From: Mikania micrantha
Taxonomy: Eukaryota > Streptophyta > Magnoliopsida > Asterales > Asteraceae
Reading direction: 5' to 3'
DNA length: 64,000 nucleotides
Assembly: GCA_009363875.1 (NCBI GenBank)
Contig: CM018693.1
Location: forward strand, 75,194,028-75,258,027
Both the position numbers and the translations under genes were made by a program. Each line of letters opens with the position of its first letter. Position 1 is the stretch's first letter. Positions 60,085 through 64,000 of this stretch are shown here, one piece after another. A model generated the notes under the pieces. The model had not been told where the DNA came from, searched no databases, and saw only the letters and a program-made list of their open reading frames with translations.

Positions 60085-61046
60085 AGACAAAAGTCTGCCG
60101 GGAACACTTCTGGATACTCCCTCACTACTGGTACGTCCTGTATTTTGGCCTTGTCTCCCCCTTTCTCCACCACATGAGTGAGGAATGCCACACTGCTTTC
60201 GTAAGCACTTGCGAGACTTTATACAAGATATGATTTTTAAAACTCCTTCTACCCGATCTCCGCGTACTTCCAATAGATTCCCAACAGCGTTAGGGATGCG
60301 GAGGAGCTTCTCTAAACAAATAAGTTCAACACCTTGCTACGACAGCCAATCCATCTCAATAATCACATCAAAGCTGCCCAATTCCATCGGGATCAAGTCA
60401 ATTAAGAAGGGTTGTTCATTCAAGATTAATGAACAATCCTTGATCACAGTATGTACTGAGATCAGTTTTCCGTCTGCTACTTCGATAGTATAAGTGGAAT
60501 CCAAGGGCACCGTATGACCACCAATTGCGGTTTCTAGTTCGGAAGATATAAAACTCCTATCGGCACATGTGTCAAATAAAGCAGATACATAGTTGTTGTT
60601 CAGAAGAAATGTACCCGTGATAACATTGGGATCCTGACATGCAGCAGGTGCTCCCAAAGCAAAGGCTCTTCCTCATGGTGCAGGTTGAGCAGGTTGCACT
60701 CTCCTTGGGTAGTTGCGGGACACATGCCCAGGCTCCCCACACGTATAACAACTGCAGTTGACATTGGGTGGAGGAAGTGCAGGTAAAGTGACAACGGGTT
60801 GGTGGGGTGTTGGTGGGGTTCTGCAGCCCTGAGCCTAATGACCCATTCTCCCACAATTTGTGCACTGCCGGCACAGAACTTCTGCTGCGTGATGAGATTG
60901 ACATTTATTACATTGGGGTAGGTTCCCGGTGTACTGTCTGTGTATAGGATTAACAGGAGTTACGGGGGTTTGGTTGATGGGTGTCTCCATAGCATAACCC
61001 TTCACAGTTTCTGCTTCTTGTGCCAGTATGGTTCTGGCTTCCTGAC
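60085..61046 (-). pseudogene. Tekay-type gag zinc-knuckle and protease fragment
   Basis: Minus-strand relative of the inner Gag-Pol from the knuckles to just before RT. It has CNKCQSHH, CTNCGRMGH, CYTCGEPGHVSRNY (last Cys lost), GAPAACQDPNVITGTFLL, protease LFDTCADRSFIS with Cys for the catalytic-loop Gly, IPMELGSFDVIIEMDW, and a shifted end (IISCIKSRKCLRKQC, PEVFPADF). It stops at 60085 in mid-pol. The upstream side is cut at 61046 by the next element. Dead. Confidence 0.85.
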
Positions 61047-61494
61047 TGTGTAGAATACTCTGGATCGATCACTGGAATTCTATTAACAATTCAATCTATG
61101 CGGAATCTAGATAAAATCTATAGGAATCAAAGACAATACAATCAATCTAATAAACATTCTCTTCATTAATACTGAAATGGATTACAAAAGTAAACAATAA
61201 GAACACACAGTTCTGTAACAATCACACTAAACTGATAAACACAGGTTTTGTCACTCACCTTACAAAATCAGACAAACCTGCAAATATATACATGACACTC
61301 AATCGAACCTAGCAGAACCATCAGGTTCGTCAGACGAACCAACAGGTTCGCTGGACGAACCTTTACAAATCAAGACTCTAGGTTCGCCGAACCTTTACAT
61401 ACACATGCCTATGTTCGTAGGCCAGATGAACCTAGCTTCAAACCTAACTTAACTTAAACTATTTAAATGCAACCTATTATAAAATGAACTAATA
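61047..61494 (-). repeat. 3' LTR of the second long-ORF element
   Basis: 448 bp. Alignable with 50182-50732 around GGATCGA, TATGCGGAATC and the CGAACC-rich stretch (61300-61440). Its inner end GAACTAATA precedes the tract AACTCCCCCTT (polypurine on the minus strand). Confidence 0.65.
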
Positions 61495-61538
61495 AACTCC
61501 CCCTTAATAGTTGCTTCAAATCTTCAAAATCTTGATCT

Positions 61539-64000
61539 TCATTCTTCAATCAGAGTCCCACTCGATGACTGATCTTTACAAACATTATCTTCAGCTCGTA
61601 TAACTACAGACCTTGGAATCTTTGATAATCTTTCAGCTTCAATCCTTTTATCTCTTTCATCAATCTCCTTTTGCAAAGCCATCAACTCCACATACAAGTA
61701 ATTCACATCCTCCCAATCACATCCAAAATGAATTCCCAAAGTAAAGCACATTCTTGAAATAGTCTGAAATTGTAATGCCATATCTTTATAACTCCCTCCC
61801 ATATCATGATAACCTTCTTTAGCATAAATCTCAGCTTCATTGAGAGTATCAATATCTTGTTTTGAGTAGTTTACAAGCCAGACATTATCAAGTAATCTAA
61901 TCACCCTCCATTTGTCATTTTCTTTCAACAAAATAATAGCTGAGTATCTTTCATCATAAAACCAAAATTTGAAGTAAGGAGACCAATTTTGTTCTATCTT
62001 TCTCAACCTTTGTCTTGAATACACTTTCGGTCCTGGATAGGCATAAGAGTTATGCTTCAGCGCTGAAAATTGAGGTACTAACCAATTCCATCCTTTCCTT
62101 GCTTTCATTTTCAACAAAGTTTCAAATCTTTCATTATGTTCAGTCTGAAATGGTTTGATCATCTTTAATGTAGAAAGCTGCATGCATTCAATTGATGGTA
62201 AAGACATAAGATCATAAGCTTTTCCAAAGTACTGGCATCCATCAGTTCTCTTCACCACATAACATCCTCTATTCTTCAACACTCCAGGAATATTATGAAA
62301 TATCCATAACTCAAAATCCTTCCATGCATTTTAGATTTTGATCCAATATTGAATCTTGAAAATTGTCTTGAATGTTTGTCAGGAACATATTCATCATATC
62401 TTTCAATCATCTGTCTAAAAATCATCAAATTATCAATAATGTACTTGTGCTCTCCCTGATTTTCTCTCCATACATCCATTGGTGTTTTGATCTTCAATGT
62501 TGCACTTGACATACTTTGATATTTCTTATGAGCTTCAATATCAAAAATATTTTTCAAAGTCTGTAGATTGTACAAATTTTCTTCAGAAGATCTATCATAC
62601 TTAAACTCAAATGATCTTTCTGATTCTCCTATAAGCATCTTTCCAGAGACATTTGCATTTTGAAGTTCATTCACCTTTACTCCAAACAAATTTGCAAGTT
62701 CTTCCTTTGTGTACCCATTCTCAATTTCACCTTCTTCAATTTCTTTTACTTGAATGAATTCACCAACTTTCCTTTGTAATTCACCCTCTTCAGTTTTCTT
62801 GAATAACTCTGCAAATGTTGGTAGTGAATCATCAACAACTGTCTTTTGATACTCAATCTCTGTAATATCTTCAATCTCAACATCTTCACAATCTTTTGCT
62901 CTATTAGGATCAACAAAAGAAACTGGATTTGCATCGAAAGAAATCCATGAAGAATTATAAACCACTATAGCTCCAGTAATAGAATTCAATTCACTTGAAC
63001 CACCAGAACTAGCTACACCATCATCATCTCTATCATCATCATTAAAAGCACCAAGACTTGGATGTTCATGAAAATCAGAATCCTCATAGTCAACTTTTTC
63101 TTCATCATCTTCATCTTCTATGTTAACATCAACATGATCAGTATTATTTCCTTCAGACACATGAACTCTATCATTATCATCAACTCGTGTCTTAGTGTGA
63201 ATAACAATAGAAGCTTTATCTTGAATATCGTCTATCCTTTTCTGCAACATCTGATTCTCTTTCTCCAGACTCATTATCTTCTCATTCTGTTCTCTGGCTA
63301 TTCTTTCCAATGACATAATTCTTTCATTCATTGTCTCCTTATCTTTTAGATCCTTCTCTCTCCATTTCTGTAGTTGATTAATATGGATCTTCATCATGTC
63401 AATTTCATTTTGTACTGAAGAAGACTGTTGCTCAAAGTCAGCTTTTTCTTTTTGCTTCTTGTATTTATTAAACTCTTGAGACAAGATAGAAATTCTTCTT
63501 CTTAACTCTGAATCATCATAATCCAAAGAAAAGTTGAAGTCCATATCATCTAATCCTTCAAACATTGCATCAACTATTGAAGTCGATGTCTCTTGAAATG
63601 AAGTAATAACTGTAGTAGCTTCAACAAAAGATGCCATAAACGGTGCAACACATACATGAACATAATCAGAAGAACTTGGTATTGTAGAATCAAAAAACAC
63701 AGGAACTAGTGATGTAGAAACAACAACATTTGAAGAGGTTATAGGAATAGAAACAGGAACTGAAGAAGTAATTACAGGTGAAGAAACAATAATCCTTGGA
63801 GTTCTTGTTTTCTTTCTTCTAGGCAAATTAGCCATTCTCTTCTTCTTCTTTGGACGAGATGTTTTTGGCTCATCAATAGTAAAGTTTGGATCATTCCTTT
63901 CTTCTTGTTCTTCTCTATTCAGTTGTTGTTGAATAGGATTCCTCTTCATCCTTCTCACCATTCTGTTTCCAATTTACACATCATCCATTTCAGATTCCGT
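61539..64000 (-). pseudogene. Long additional ORF, second copy, broken
   Basis: Colinear with residues from about 340 to the end of the intact ORF at 50764-54342. A one-base loss near 62300 shifts the frame after SYGYF, and an in-frame TAA near 63974 interrupts it upstream of MVRRMK. The middle keeps Ser/Thr-rich, coiled-coil (DYDDSELRRRISILSQEF) and acidic character with low sequence identity and without the 12-residue repeats. The C-terminal 300 residues stay strongly similar (GCYVVKRTDGCQYFGKA, FKFWFYDERYS, RLSKIPRSVVIRA). The N-terminal domain lies beyond the window. Confidence 0.8.

Larger units (their letters stand above)
61047..64000 (-). mobile_element. Second long-ORF element (right end outside window)
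   Basis: Left LTR 61047-61494, polypurine tract at 61495, then a long-ORF pseudogene to the window edge. Inserted in the Tekay fragment; the candidate left duplication is CTGAC (61042-61046), unverifiable without the other end. Organised like 50182-55536. Confidence 0.7.

Overview
The window is plant nuclear DNA made almost wholly of nested and decayed transposable elements. I see no host protein-coding gene. Ty3/Gypsy chromovirus LTR elements of the Tekay/Del type dominate: initiator tRNA-Met primer sites, a three-knuckle Gag, an integrase with a chromodomain-like tail and LTRs of 2.5-4.7 kb. Pieces of SIRE/Maximus-like Ty1/Copia, a CACTA DNA transposon and a tRNA-like SINE remnant are also present. 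The combination resembles repeats I recall from composites (Asteraceae), so a daisy-family genome is my best guess. That is recollection, not proof.

Layout. Positions 1-21794 hold a minus-strand non-autonomous Tekay-type element (the 'outer element'). Its left LTR is cut by the window edge. Its 3-kb interior carries a short capsid-less zinc-knuckle ORF and a broken integrase tail. Its 4.7-kb right LTR is split by a young, intact 12.9-kb Tekay element (8586-21482, 5-bp duplication GTCAC, 1557-aa Gag-Pol). The outer element sits in the gag of an older plus-strand Tekay-type element (21795-36199). That host element is full of stops and also carries a 3.6-kb solo LTR and an inversion-scrambled LTR. 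After an unassigned stretch (36200-37657) come a truncated CACTA element (37658-about 40262) and a second minus-strand element of the short-Gag kind. The LTR of the latter (43772-about 58442) is split by two further solo LTRs. One of these contains a 5.4-kb element with a single intact ORF of about 1192 codons. The right end holds a SIRE/Maximus fragment, a reversed Tekay gag-protease fragment, and a second, pseudogenised copy of the long-ORF element running off the edge.

Working relations. Only the inner element (8586-21482) has everything expected of an autonomous element: LTR pair, PBS, PPT and one uninterrupted Gag-Pol frame. The short-Gag elements share its leader, PBS and PPT, so they could have been mobilised by such a partner (inference).

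Three things deserve most attention. First, two separate elements share a capsid-less, knuckle-duplicated Gag-like protein. Second, the long non-Gag/Pol ORF starts just behind a strong-looking splice acceptor. Third, the long LTRs share a recurring promoter, splice-donor and splice-acceptor layout and carry dense arrays of a short keyword such as CGAACC, CGAATG, GGGCC or TATCGA.
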